Below are positions 34,056-45,337 of a stretch of DNA of 64,000 nucleotides, piece by piece (position 1 is the first letter of the stretch; every line of letters starts with the position of its first letter). The notes under the pieces are model-generated. The model was not told the origin of the DNA. It worked only from the letters and a program-made list of their open reading frames with translations, and did not search any database. The stretch is taken from positions 1,304,001 to 1,368,000 of the forward strand of contig NC_045148.1 of assembly GCF_008831285.2 (NCBI RefSeq). The letters run 5' to 3'. Source of the DNA: Nymphaea colorata. Lineage: Eukaryota > Streptophyta > Magnoliopsida > Nymphaeales > Nymphaeaceae. Position numbers and translations under genes: made by a program.

Positions 34056-37000
34056 TTCAGGAAGCTTATGCTCTCCTTCTCACGGTTCTTGGGGGCGCTT
34101 GCTAGCTTCCTCCATCTCTTTACCAGTTGTTGCAGGCGAACGATCTCACTGATCTTGTTGAGTTTCTTGGGATCCATGGGCAAAAGATCAAGAAGGAAGA
34201 CGATTCAGCAGAAAGGCCGCAAACTTTAGTTGCATGGGAGAGCAAGAGACGAGGACTTTTGCTTACATACCCATTCGATAGTATTCGAATCACATGCAAT
34301 CTTTTTTAATACTATATATATTCAGTTAGCCATGTTATTATTTTAGTAATATTTTTGGCTTGGATTCTGTGTGCAAGTGGGTGGTTTTTTTAAGTGGATT
34401 ATAGAAAACTACGTAGTTGGTCGGTGGTTTTCTATTTTAGGTCTCTGGTTGGAGTAGTCCTTGTCGTTGAACAAGTTGCAGGTATAAAGGCGTATTTTGT
34501 CGACGATTTATTGCACTAGGTGTTTTATATTTGTGTTCATCAAATATTCAATTGGCTTCGTGTCACTTCATTTTCTTGGGAGCAATTGAAAGTACGAAAG
34601 ACGCCATTCGAAAAGGATGGAAATTTAGAGACTATAGCGCAGTTTCATGCCAAAAAAAGTGCTTTTCATTAAGGGAAGTCACAGAATTATCGGTTTTATA
34701 CGCATTAAACGAGCAGCACTGTGGTTAGTATTTAAGGGCTTTGAGGTTCGAAACTTCTTGAGCCTAAGTCTCAAGCAAACCAAAATCTAAGAAGCAAAAG
34801 ATACTGTCTTGAGCCTTATAAGCTTAAGGCAGTTTCCCCTAAGTAAAAAATTCAAAAAAAATGAGGCTTTCAGGTGGATGCCCTAGAAATTATCACCAGC
34901 ACCGTCACTTTGATCTCAGCTTCTTCGCTTTCAACTGGCCTTCCGCTACACACTGATCATCCAATGCCATAACTTGGACTAACATAATATTTTTCAGTTA
35001 CATATCTTCACAAATTATCTTCTTGGACCCTTTTTGTTTAGCGTACTTGTAATTACGATTTCAACTATCTGTTCTGGAGCTGCAATCCGTATAGCATATT
35101 GATTTATTTTTTGATCGGTCTTTAGTAATTAATGCAAGCTTGTGAAATCCGATCACATCCAAGTTAAATTTGGTTTTTGATAATAAAAAATGGATGGGCA
35201 ATCGAAGATAGGCCAGGGGAAAGACGATGCAGAAATTTTGTTGAAATGGATAAGATTGAGTTATAATGAATTGTATTATCCGAGAAATTTAAATTTATTA
35301 GTACACAAGAAACTGATCCTAATCTAGATCATAGTTAATGAAACTAAAAGATGAAAACTTCAACTTGGTTAAGAAAAAGAAATGGAACTTGGGTATCGAT
35401 GTTTCACATGTTCTGGTTAATTTGGAATTCAAACATTGCCCCTTACATTGGTGGACAAACATCTATTTTTGTTCTCTCACATATACTTTGTTCATATTAG
35501 TATTGGGTGAGTAGGAGAATATCATTTTATTCTACCGCTTAGAAAAAAAGTTGAAGTTCCCACCCAACCCCTCATTTCTTTAAGATACATGGTCTACTTT
35601 TTGTGCCTAGGATGCCTTCTACTTTTTGTGCCTAGGATGCCTCTCCCGTTACGTTTCAACTTGCATGTCGACCACCTTCCTTTTAGAAGACAAAGAGTTC
35701 AAGCCCTGAGTATTCAAAATGGAGACAAGCAGTCCACTTCCCACCCTGTCCAATGTGCCAATCCCCATGGCGATTAGTTCGTCTTAGTACTGGGAGTTCA
35801 TTGTTTTACAAGGAACGTAAGAAAAGGGTCCATCAACTGATGGATTCTGCCTCAGACAAAGCAAGAAATCCAAATTTGGATCAAGAAATTAAATAGGAAA
35901 AAAGTGTAGATTAATTCTCAATTTGATATATTTTATTATAGAATATTAATTTGTTATGAAAGGTATTATCCAAGCCTAAACATTATTGGTGTCGAAATAC
36001 TGTCTGTACATCAACATGTGATCACATGGCACGTGCCCAGTGGACATGGAAGCCCTGTGATAAGGAAACTAAATTAAAGAAGTGAAAAAAGCTAGTTGTT
36101 TTAGTCACTGGATGTTTAGATCTGAAATTCCAAGTTTCACAACCTGATATTTTAAAGGCAGCCATATGTTATCCTCTTATAGCACTAACAAGTTCATTCA
36201 GTGGGTAGGGAGGAAGCACCTCAATACCAGCAGGATAGCTGATTAAAATACTATTGAGTTCTCTTCCCAGCATGAAGTACACTAACTTCGTACTTGTTGC
36301 AAAAGATGCTCTCCGTGGATTTTAGACTCTACAAATGCCTTAATTATATATCAACTTGGTTATATTCATATATCAAAATTATGAGATGAGAAAGGTAAGC
36401 TCATGTGAATTAATAACATAATCTTTTTCTTCACCACTCCATGGTTTAATATGATCATAGTACATACATATGAGCTGGATCAACTGAACCCCATAGAATT
36501 TGGTTTCATGGCTGGTTGATTTGTACTCCAACATGTCCGGCCTATGTGCAGAGTTCAATTGGCAAATAAACAAAGTAAAATTTTGTGACCAGTGCTAATA
36601 AATTAAGTTCTTGGCCAAGCTACTGATTCCGGGTATTCTTTGGCGATTCAGCTGAATTGGACAAGGTGAATCAGCAGAAATATTAACAAATTTATTTACT
36701 GGAAATTAAAAGCGTCAATGGGAAAACATATGGATAATTTTAAAAATAAAAAAGACTCTTAAAAATATTTAAAATTTCTGAAAAAGTAATGCGTATGGGT
36801 GGCACACTGTTGAATCATTTCATAACGCTTGAGGAACTGCACTGCGTTTCCATTTTTCTTCTGCCCGCAGGAATTCAATGATCAGACCCTAATTTGCGGA
36901 TTGAAGGCAACCTGCTCATTTACCATGTGCAGCTACAAGCATCTAATGAGGGATCTTGTTTCCTTTGAAAGAGGTCTTTCTGATTATGAGGCAAAATTTA

Positions 37001-37509
37001 TATTCATGCTTTTATTAGTAGTGATCACCTTGCATGATTTCCAGAGATACAAAGTCCAAGTTGGTTGTGTGACTTTTCGTAGGTAAAGAAGAGCATGTCC
37101 CATATAAGGAAAATCAAAATCTAGAAAAAAAAAAAGTCTCAGGTTTTGTTTTATAGCCTCGGATCTGATTGAAGGCCATGCAAAGCCATGCTAAATGAGA
37201 TCCACCGTGTAAACAAACAGGGGATCTGATATCGCTGCTACGTGCAAAATTAAAAGCGTATCAAGAACACCCTCAATGTGACTGGGTCCTTACAATTGAA
37301 ATATCTATACAACAAAGTAGTGAAATATAAATGGAATTTGAATTGGAAAAGAAGGGCCAATATGTGACATGGTGATCAAATTAATTAAACGACATAGCAA
37401 CGATATAGATTTGGACATTATTGATTGGTAGAGGCCTCTCTTGAAGACCCAGCAGGTTTGACAAGGTTTTCTATTGACAGCTTATAAAACATTAAAAAAC
37501 TATACCATA

Positions 37510-38440
37510 ATGTCACGATATATTGCATCAATATTTCTAAATAATGCCTTTAGGTAACAACAATAGATCGAGAGTATGTAATTGCATGCATAAAAGTTGT
37601 TCAGATACATACATACGACTCGATCTGAAATCAGAGTTTGAAATGACTTTTCCAAATTCTAGCCACACAAATTTGATCTCATGGGCTCATAACTTCGGAA
37701 TCCACTCTTAGATCAGCCTATTGCAATGCATAAATGAGCCTACAGAAGGACCGAGAAATTGATTATCTTATTGTATCTTCTGCAATCATTCAATTTTGAT
37801 CATCCGATACGTCTAGGTTATCGAATATGATGGTTATGCCGGCGCAGTTTTGGTTCGGAGCAAAAGAAATTTTATTTCTAAAATATAATTGCATAGAATT
37901 GTACAAATATTTGTGCTTTTTCACCTTGTCCTTGTTCCGTTAGAGCATAATTAAATAGCAGGTTATGATTTATGTGTGGAATATATATATACTTGGGACC
38001 ACTTTTACGTGCCAGATTCTACTTGGATATTGGATGTGGAAAAGAGATCGATGATTCAATTAGAAAGATTTTGATAATACAAAGTTTCAGACGGTGTCCT
38101 GAGAAATAAGAAACTAATTAGCATTGATCACCATTAAACGTATAAGATCTGTTTAGTTTTAGGGAATTCACTTGTTGACTTTGAGTCTGAAAAATTTAAA
38201 CAATGAAGCCATTTTTTCCTTTGAGCCTTCAGATTGTAATAATAAGGGCAATTTATTGTCTAACTAAATTTATCTATTTAGTTACAGTCATGTCATTGCT
38301 AGCTGACTTCCTGTGATAATTTCATCTTGGTCTCGTCTTGTTATGTTGTATCGAGCAGAGAAGAATCCATGGATAATTATAGGTGAGATCATGATCCGCC
38401 CAATTCATGTATAACTTTGAGGCGATCCCATCTCGAATCC
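37510..38440. other. Right-arm-specific block, partly an inverted copy of 39765-40262
   Basis: Sequence matching 2990 and 2960 of the left arm flanks this block, so it is extra here. Its part 37785-38130 is the reverse complement of about 39765-40262. The rest shows no gene. The partner copy holds a MITE (39878-40051) that is absent here, giving an empty site. Confidence 0.55.
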
Positions 38441-38861
38441 GGGTCATCATATGATGTGTGGTTGACAAGTTTACTCAGAAATATGCTAGATGCACGCACA
38501 AGTGTAGCCTATGAAAGGGCACTTCTTCCGTGTGTGAACCCTTCTCTCAAATCGGAGATGCTAATGGTTTGTTGCTTTCATGACAACTAGGCGAAGTGGA
38601 CTATGCAAGCTGCAAAGCGAGGATGTTCAAGGCTGCCACTGCTACTACGTACGATTAGCCAGCCTTGTAGATGTAAAAGGATTCGACGTTCCCCTATATC
38701 TTCTTGGGTAGATAATCAAACGTCTTTCATTTTAGCCATGCCAGCTCGATGGAAGCCTCAGAAGAGTGGATTTATGTGAGTATATAACTGCGTGAGTGAA
38801 GGTCCCTCTCCCTCCTCTCTCTCTCTCTCAATTTGTCGAACCTCTTTGGGAGAGCAAAAAA

Positions 38862-39278
38862 ATGTGCTGCCCCGTAGCCGCCATGATTTGGATTAAGGGA
38901 GTTGCAGCAGCCGTCCTTTCTTTTGTTCATCGCCTATCATCACTCGTTCAACAGGCCATCAACATGCTTCCTCGATATCCAGATCCTGATTGCACTGAAG
39001 CACGTCTTCCAGGAAGTGGAGGTTCCCTCCCGACCAAATCCAACCGAGACGAGAAGCTCACCTCGTGGGCCAATGTCAACTTGATTATACAAATAAAAGA
39101 CTATAAATGTTACCATTGTGTCCATTTCCTCTACATTGGCCCACAAGGTGAGCTTCTCGTCTCGGTTGCATTCAGTCGGGAGGGAACCTCCACTTCCTGT
39201 GTAAACCGGAAGACGTGCTTCAGTGCGATCGGGATCTGGATATCGAGGAAGCATGTTGATGGCCAATTGAACGAGTGA
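38862..39278 (+). CDS. Hypothetical ORF in the left palindrome arm
   Basis: An ATG-started ORF of 138 codons running through the loop into the other arm. The first 70 or so residues are mirrored in the ORF on the opposite strand (38940-39356) with mostly conservative changes. It starts MCCPVAAMIW, has a hydrophobic amphipathic stretch to about residue 30, then a Pro/Arg-rich part. No known family is recognised. The second half is just the reverse strand of the other arm, so if anything is translated, only the first part is likely meaningful. Confidence 0.25.
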   Translation: MCCPVAAMIWIKGVAAAVLSFVHRLSSLVQQAINMLPRYPDPDCTEARLPGSGGSLPTKSNRDEKLTSWANVNLIIQIKDYKCYHCVHFLYIGPQGELLVSVAFSREGTSTSCVNRKTCFSAIGIWISRKHVDGQLNE

Positions 39279-39356
39279 TGAGAGGCGATGAACAAGAAAA
39301 AGGATGGCTGCTGCAACTCCCCTAATCCAAATCATGGCGGCTACGGGGCAGCACAT
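38940..39356 (-). CDS. Hypothetical ORF in the right palindrome arm
   Basis: Mirror of the plus-strand ORF, 138 codons from ATG at 39356, opening MCCPVAAMIWIRG. It differs from its partner at scattered positions (K to R, V to I) and by a 3-residue insertion in the TGSGGS region, without breaking the frame. That pattern might hint at past constraint on the peptide, but two arms of a palindrome can also homogenise by conversion. Function unknown. Confidence 0.25.
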   Translation of the reverse strand: MCCPVAAMIWIRGVAAAILFLVHRLSSLVQLAINMLPRYPDPDRTEARLPVYTGSGGSLPTECNRDEKLTLWANVEEMDTMVTFIVFYLYNQVDIGPRGELLVSVGFGREGTSTSWKTCFSAIRIWISRKHVDGLLNE

Positions 39357-39446
39357 TTTTTTGCTCTCCCAAAGAGGTTCGACAAATTGAGAGAGAGAGA
39401 GGAGGGAGAGGGACCTTCACTCACGCAGTTATATACTCACATAAAT

Positions 39447-40259
39447 AAGTTTGTGTAGATCACTTCTCTTCAAATATTGTGTAGATGTGTTTGTATGTAT
39501 GTGTTTGTGTATATGTGCATACATCAGCCTTGGATTGTGTGTATGTGCATACATCAGCCTTCGGCCCTAATGCCCAAGATACTGTATGTGCTAGTGTTTG
39601 TTTGTGTTCAGTGTTTAAAACCCTCGAGACGGGTAATTGTTTTCGCTCCTTAGCAAAGTTGCTCCCAAGACCCACCTATTGCTGCTCTCCCTTTCATTAT
39701 GGAATGAAATGAGGAGCTACGAAGGATGACTCTTCTCGACTTCAGAGCAAGCTTTCTCTTCTCATGTGCTAAACACCGAGAAACATTGTATTATCAAAAT
39801 CTTTTTAATTGAATCATCCATTTCGTTTTCACATCCAATATCCAAGTAGAATGTGACACATAAAAGTGGTTCCAAGTAGAGGAGAAGGGAAGGGGGGGGG
39901 GGGCGCTTATATAAATTTTCTTTTACATTGAAACAAATAATATTTTTTAATTTCGTAATACATTTTTTTTGTATTAAAATGTAGTTTGGCCCTACCCAAA
40001 TCAAAAAATCAAACTGTGGGCTTGCTTCTGAAAAAAATCCTGGCTCCCTGATCCCAAATATATATATCCCATTCATAAATCATAACCTGATATTTATTTA
40101 AGTATGATTTAACAGAACCAGGACAAGTGTAAGGAATCAAATATTTGTACAATTCTGTGCAATAACATTTCAAAAATAAAATTTCTTTTGCTTCGAACCA
40201 AAACTGCACCGGCATATCATCATATTGGATGTCGGGTGATTCAATTCAAAAATGAATGA
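39447..40259. other. Intergenic block with GT-rich runs and an inverted partner at 37785-38130
   Basis: About 39485-39620 is a GT-rich low-complexity stretch whose short ORFs on both strands are composition artefacts. About 39705-39770 repeats 2636-2700 in direct orientation. About 39765-40259 is the inverted partner of 37785-38130. No gene is supported. Confidence 0.5.
39878..40051. mobile_element. hAT-like MITE related to the one at 1455
   Basis: The empty site in the inverted partner block (near 38010) defines the insert. Imperfect 8-bp duplications TTCCAAGT (39870-39877) and TCCCAAAT (40052-40059) flank it. Its internal GGCCCTACCCAAAT word and its end (CCTGGCTCCCTG) match the family of 1455-1659. 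The left end has become a long G run. Confidence 0.5.
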
Positions 40260-40840
40260 TTGGAGGCCGCCATAGCCCGAGAGCGGGTCCCGCCGTCTGG
40301 TTCGCGCCCTGAGAATTCCTCCCTGGTAAACGAAACCAGACGTCTTATTTATCCTTGCTGAAAGTTTTCTGCAGTCCCGGCCTTTTAGCCGCAACCACTT
40401 TTAAATATTATTTTTCGATTAAATGATGTTTATTATTCTTTACTGATAATAAATAAATATTAAAAGAGACTACATCCACCTTTTTACGTTTTTAGGTTAA
40501 CATTATTGGTGAAAATTATATTCTCAAATTACAAAATAGTAGAAGATAATTTTTTTTTTATGAAGAGGAAATAAACAATTTAATTATTTTGTTGGTTGAA
40601 GAGGCTGCCAATATATGACAGGCCCTCCACTCAGTGCAAGATTCAAACAGACGGGTTCTTTTGCAACTCTAACCAGATCCAGCTGTCGCCCAACCTATTT
40701 GTTGCCATCGGGTCCGTTAAGAATGCAAATGGGTGGACTTGATATCTTTGATTCCGATTCTTCGAATTTTATAATCGCGATTCGAATTCAATTGGTAATC
40801 TAACTTTTACATTCACATTCGAATATGAACTCGACCTTAA

Positions 40841-42767
40841 GGGCCCGTTTGATGGGCGGGTGAAATTTAACGCGGTAAGTTTATCATGGTAAATTTTTTT
40901 AGAAAAATTTAGTGGATGAAATTTCACCCTCTTCCAATACGACACCCTGTTTAATTGTCGGGTGAAATTTAACGTGGTAAATTTAACCATGTTTGATGAA
41001 CATGAAGAATTTAACGTGGTAAATTTAACCCTGTTTGATGCACAAGAAAAATTTAACCTGGAAAATGTTGTTTTTTTTTCTCCTCTCCAATCTGACGGTG
41101 GAAAAAGTAGGAATGTGATCTTCCAAAACAACAAAAGATCACCACTCAAATAAATCTCACAAAAGCTTGTGTCAAGAAGCTGAAACATCTAAAGGCACGA
41201 TACAAAGTTGCCACAATCATGAGAAAACGTCACAACTGGATATACTCGACATAGCCACTTCCAGGTATGAATCTAGCATGAACAACAGTTGTACGAGAAA
41301 CAACCACAAAGGAGCATCAAAAACCAAGGCATGTTTGAACACATGCCATATTAATTACAAACCCTAACATATGTCATATTAGTTACAAACCCTAACATCT
41401 AAGAAGAAAATGATAGAAGAAAAAAGAAATGGCAGAAGCCCAGTTCAAACTACAGACAAAGGGAATCAGATTGGCCTAAACTTTTGACACAAGAACTAAA
41501 ATCTGTAAGCAACATATGGCAGTTCCATGTAACTGCGCTTTGAGACCCCATTTCAGTGTCTTGTTGATTAACATTCACCTGTCCAGATAAGTCTACATCT
41601 GTTGGTTGATGTGCAAGCAACAGGGTCTTACAGTTCATGGTTCAAGATTAAAAATGGTAATGTACGAGTGCTGAATGAGAGCTCCAGAGCTCCATCTTAT
41701 GCGTAACTTAGATTGCGCAGTGAGTAGCTTTGGACTGTAGGTTGGAGAGGGGCAGTCTACATGCTTCCCATTTAGCACCTGCAAGTCAGCTGCAGAAGAA
41801 CAGGATCGAGATGTACCGAGCATCCGTTACTGTGCATACCATGCTTCCAACCTACATGAAGTGTCCCTCCCTCTCTCTCCCTCTCTCTCTCTCTCTCTCA
41901 CATTTCAAGTCATCATGATGCATATATCATCCATTTTAAACATATACATGTTCAACATTATAAGCCAAAATGAACAAGCGTCTAATGAAGCAGGAGTCGA
42001 AGCTCTGATGATGGGAGGCCGCAAGAGTCAACAGGGAAAGATGTCGAGGATGATGTCCGAAATCAAAAAACAGTGAATTTAGTATTTCTACACTGATAAG
42101 CAGCAGGAGCTAAAGAAATCAAAAGACGAAAAATGAGCGACAACTTAGGGCATCAAACGCCCAAATTAGACGCCTATGCACCTCAACTACAGTGGCAAAC
42201 TGTCTCTGTGGCAGAGGGGAATGAGCGACAACTTAGGGCATCAGAGAAAGGGGGAAAGGGAAGGCATCAGAGAGAGAAAGGGAGAAAGCGTACCGGCGGT
42301 GGAGCGGAGACGCGACGGCACAGAGGCGACGGTCTCTGTGGCAGAGGGGAAGAAGCGACAACTTAGGGCATCAGAGAAAGGGAGAAAGGGAGGGAATCAG
42401 AGAGGGAGAAAGGGAAAAAGCCTACCGGCGGTGGAGCAGAGAGGCAGCGGCACGGTGCGACCTCCTTCCACTTTGGTGCGATGTGAGAAGGCTCGAGGGA
42501 GGAGGAGCTGCGGTGCGATGTGAGCTGCCGAAGGAGGTCGTGCATTGAGGAGGGAGGTCGAGCGGCCGAAACAACGAGCGGGTGAAATTTCACCCACTCA
42601 AAGAGCTCGGACTTTCGAGCGGGTGGAATTCCACTGGCTCCCTTTTGGGTTAAACGGGTGGAATTCCATCCCGTTTGACGGGATTTCAATCGGGCGGGTG
42701 AAATTTCACCCGCCCGTACAAATTTCCCCTCCCCCGGTGGATTTCACCCGCCCATCAAACGGGCCCC
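40841..42767. mobile_element. Non-autonomous PIF/Harbinger-like DNA transposon, 1.9 kb
   Basis: The 3-bp target duplication TAA (40838-40840 and 42768-42770) and the terminal inverted repeats beginning GGGCCCGTTTGATGGGCGGG fit the PIF/Harbinger superfamily. Short subterminal repeats (GGGTGAAATTT and TTTAACGTGGTAAATTTAACC words) cluster at both ends, as expected for transposase-binding regions. The interior has a CT run near 41868-41900 and a 130-bp tandem repeat. The ORFs inside (for example 42176-42523) are low-complexity and resemble no transposase, so the element is probably mobilised in trans. Confidence 0.65.
42202..42461 (+). repeat. Tandem duplication, unit 130 bp, inside the PIF/Harbinger-like element
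   Basis: Two units start at 42202 and 42332, each opening GTCTCTGTGGCAGAGGGGA and containing GCGACAACTTAGGGCATCAG and a CTACCGGCGGTGGAGC-type word. The second is diverged by substitutions. Confidence 0.8.
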
Positions 42768-43900
42768 TAAATACATGCGATATGAGTTCAAAATACAGGG
42801 ATATATGATGCAGGATTTCCCTAATCATACATTTGCTTAAAAGTGTATACAAATCCGAATTAGAATAATGTCATCTATTAAATCATTAAATAAGAATGTG
42901 ATCGGATTCCTTAATAGGATGCTACATTTTTTTCCCTTCAACATCGAATCCAACTTCGAATTCGAATAATGTCATCTATTAAATCATTAAATAAGAATGT
43001 GATCGATGCTACATTTTTTTCCCTTCGACATCGAATCCAACTCCATTTGTTCCTAAACACTATGAAGCTATGTGGAATCCAACTCCGATTTGTTCCTAAA
43101 CACTATGAAGCTGTTGGAGATATCTGATTTGAATCAGATTTATTAACATCTCTCGATTATACCATGTACCTACCAAATTACTTGCCTGGACGTGTTCATA
43201 AGTTATAATTAATTAAAAAATGCTGGACGACTAATAAGGTAGAACAACCGAGTGGGGAACCAAGTCCTCCGACCCGATCCGTTAGTACCATAACCCGTAG
43301 GGTTCGTTCCAAGGTCCGAACCATAAACAAGGACCAAATCAGTACTTTCCCCTTCGGCAGATAACCGCCTTTTACGGGAAGGGACGTACGACCGTCACTG
43401 GGAACGGAACGGCGGGGCCCGCGGTCGGGCAGGATCCTGACCGTCGTACTTGGAGGTTCTGCCCTGCCCTACGACCGTTGAATCCTCTCCGCTCCTCAAG
43501 TCCAGTCGCCGTTTCGGATGCATCTTTCCCTTGACCGTGCGTGAAGTGCGTCTGCCCGCGAAGGTCGGTCCCACAGCCAATGCGTCGGATTCGGACCTCA
43601 TGGGTCACCACAACCGACCCATACACTTTTAACTGAATATCATAAACCTTTACCTATATATATATATATACCAAAAGGCTGAGACACCATGGGAGGTCCA
43701 AGTTCCAACGACCAACAAGTGGATCCTTGGAGCGGGTCCACAACGAACTTCAGGAGGACTGGACCACCCACCTCCCCTAGGGTCCGAATCTAACTAGCTG
43801 CCGTGTCTTCGATTCTTTTATCACTTGCTTCGATATCTTCAAGCCACGTTCGAGAAATACAGTTTATATTCAAATTATTAGCTATTCACATATATGCACT

Positions 43901-44555
43901 CAAAAACTCAAGATTTAGAGAACATAAGGAAAAGATAAAAACTCAAGATCTAGAGAACATAAGGAAAAGATGATTTAGAACCTGGAATGAAATTGCAATC
44001 AAATTTACTAAAATATTGATATCCTGATATTTATTTAAGTTTTAATATTTTATTTGGAATTGAGTAGTTATAAGTTTTAATATTGTATTTTTCTAATAAA
44101 AATGTGAAGAAAACTATAATTGAAAGCGACTTATATGAGAATTAAGTAAACCTGCCGGTGCGGTAAGTCATAAGTGTGCACAATTTCAGCCCGAAAATGT
44201 CGATCCTACCCTCATCGCGGACCCTCCCTTACTATTGAGCTCATGAGTTGTGAGTTGCTTTCTCTGTGCAACTTGTGAGTGGTAAGAGTTTGTAGTTTAG
44301 AGGGAGAATAGGTTTAGTTTCGTAACCATTTATGCTTCTGCGTTGCACCGCTATACGGGATGATGCTTATATTAAGGAATCATTCTCTGGGCGCTCGAAT
44401 TCCTTCTCAGTGGCTTCCCCTCTCCCTACTCTTCAATTCCCTGATCAGATTCTGATCGCCACCACCGCCTCTTTCCCGTCCTTCCGCTGCTTCTTTCATC
44501 GTTAGATCTCACGCGCACTAAAAGAGAACAAAGATATTTCAAAGAGAGAAGGAAG
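43901..44555. other. AT-rich spacer and leader-like region
   Basis: A 46-bp near-exact tandem repeat lies at about 43912-43970 (ACTCAAGATCTAGAGAACAT type). It is followed by AT-rich DNA and, from about 44330, more GC-rich sequence that could be the 5' flank of the UPF0496 pseudogene beginning at 44556. Confidence 0.4.
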
Positions 44556-45200
44556 ATGCAAGCCCCCATGATCACCATGTGGAGGAGATTGAAGGGACAG
44601 ACCGCCGGGGCTCCCCCTCCCCCCAAGAGGCAAACTTCTACCCCCCTTTCTCGGTAACGTCCCATCGCTTGTATCAAATTTAGCTGAAGATCTCTCATGC
44701 ATTCAAGATTTTGTCTTTTTGGTATTCATTCAATTCCTTCGTGTTCTTCTTCCTGATTGATGGCTTTGTTTTATTAGGTACAGAAAGAGGGGAGGCTAAC
44801 TTGTTGCCCAAGCAAGTGTTAATGAGGAGTACCTGGAAGCTTTCAGAACCGGATCATACATAGAGATATGGAGCAAGGTCCAATGTCAGATACGGCAGAC
44901 GAGCGGACCTCATTAGCCTCTTCATCTTCGTCATCGTTTTCACAGCCACCACCATCGTTGTCTTCCCTGTACAACCACTTGCCTGAGTCCCTCTTAGAAC
45001 TAGACAAGACACCATAGACTTCATTCTCCAGCAGCAAATCTCCGCCTCCAACTCCCAGCTACGCGATCTCGTCCATGATTACTTAGACAGCAGCACCGAG
45101 GCTGGCAAGACATGCGCCATTCTCCTTCAGTGCATCAACCAGGCGAGGACAGAAGGTCCTCAGCATGACGCAAAATCCACAGTACTTCACAAATGAATAA
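44556..45200 (+). pseudogene. UPF0496 (DUF677) gene 5' part with one intron, nonsense and frameshifts
   Basis: Exon 1 (44556-44653) encodes a short basic start, MQAPMITMWRRLKG, followed by a Pro-rich segment. A plausible GT-AG intron is at 44654-44777. Exon 2 contains peptides characteristic of UPF0496 N-termini in order: SVNEEYLEAFRTGSYIEIW near 44815, a Ser-rich linker, SLYNHLPESLLELDK near 44965, and ISASNSQLRDLVHDY near 45035. A TAA follows the splice site (near 44799) and two frame changes are needed, near 44900 and 45010, so this is a pseudogene. Homology fades near 45200. It differs from copies A-D, which lack this N-terminal part, so it is either a separate family member or the missing first half. 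Confidence 0.65.
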
Positions 45201-45337
45201 CTCAATTTGGTGATGGGAGAACTTTCCTCCTTTTTCGTATCAAACAACTCTATGGGACAGAGCGGATATCTAAAAAATACATGACATAATTAAAATTTTT
45301 TTTTTTTTTCAATGTAATTTTTTTTTCATTGACTAGG

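Larger units (their letters stand above)
28797..34177 (-). pseudogene. SAUR gene copy split by copia element 2
   Basis: The 5' part (34177 down to 34051) and the 3' part (29169 down to 28797) together correspond to the SAUR at 7156-7665. The copia element 29170-34050 lies between them within codons of the pre-domain Ser/Phe-rich segment, duplicating 5 bp. Besides the insertion, the 3' part has a 4-bp deletion near 28880 that shifts the frame, plus a second small deletion restoring it before the last codons. The 17 bp holding the TATA motif of the sister gene are missing upstream. The SAUR domain itself is well conserved, so inactivation appears recent. It sits in the same orientation as the retrotransposon. 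Confidence 0.92.
27785..38690 (-). repeat. Right arm of the large inverted segmental duplication
   Basis: Reverse-complement homologue of 2730-9575. It carries the disrupted SAUR copy, a 4.9-kb copia insertion (29170-34050), a hAT-type MITE (28038-28421) and an extra block of about 0.9 kb (37510-38440). Apart from these the sequence is non-coding; 34300-37500 is AT-rich and matches 3000-6950 piecewise. Confidence 0.75.
38770..39446. repeat. Long palindrome with arms of about 315 bp
   Basis: The left arm 38770-39083 and right arm 39127-39446 are near-perfect reverse complements around a loop of about 40 bp. They differ mainly by a 9-bp insertion near 39203 in the right arm. Both arms end in the same word (ATTTATGTGAG and its complement). 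Each arm contains a CT-rich tract followed by the same ATG-started ORF, pointing inward. It sits where the orientation of homology to the 2.6-3.0 kb region switches. Confidence 0.85.
40260..43900 (+). repeat. Direct repeat, copy 2, interrupted
   Basis: 40260-40740 and 43155-43900 match 10960-12250. The 2.4 kb between them holds a PIF/Harbinger-like element (40841-42767) and local tandem repeats: a unit with AATAATGTCATCTATTAAAT at about 42863 and 42967, and TTTGTTCCTAAACACTATGA at about 43044 and 43089. No gene is supported. Confidence 0.7.

Noticed and set aside
42133-42689. ORFs of 77-115 residues inside the PIF/Harbinger-like element
   Set aside because: Low-complexity Gly/Arg/Glu translation of a tandem repeat with no transposase motif.
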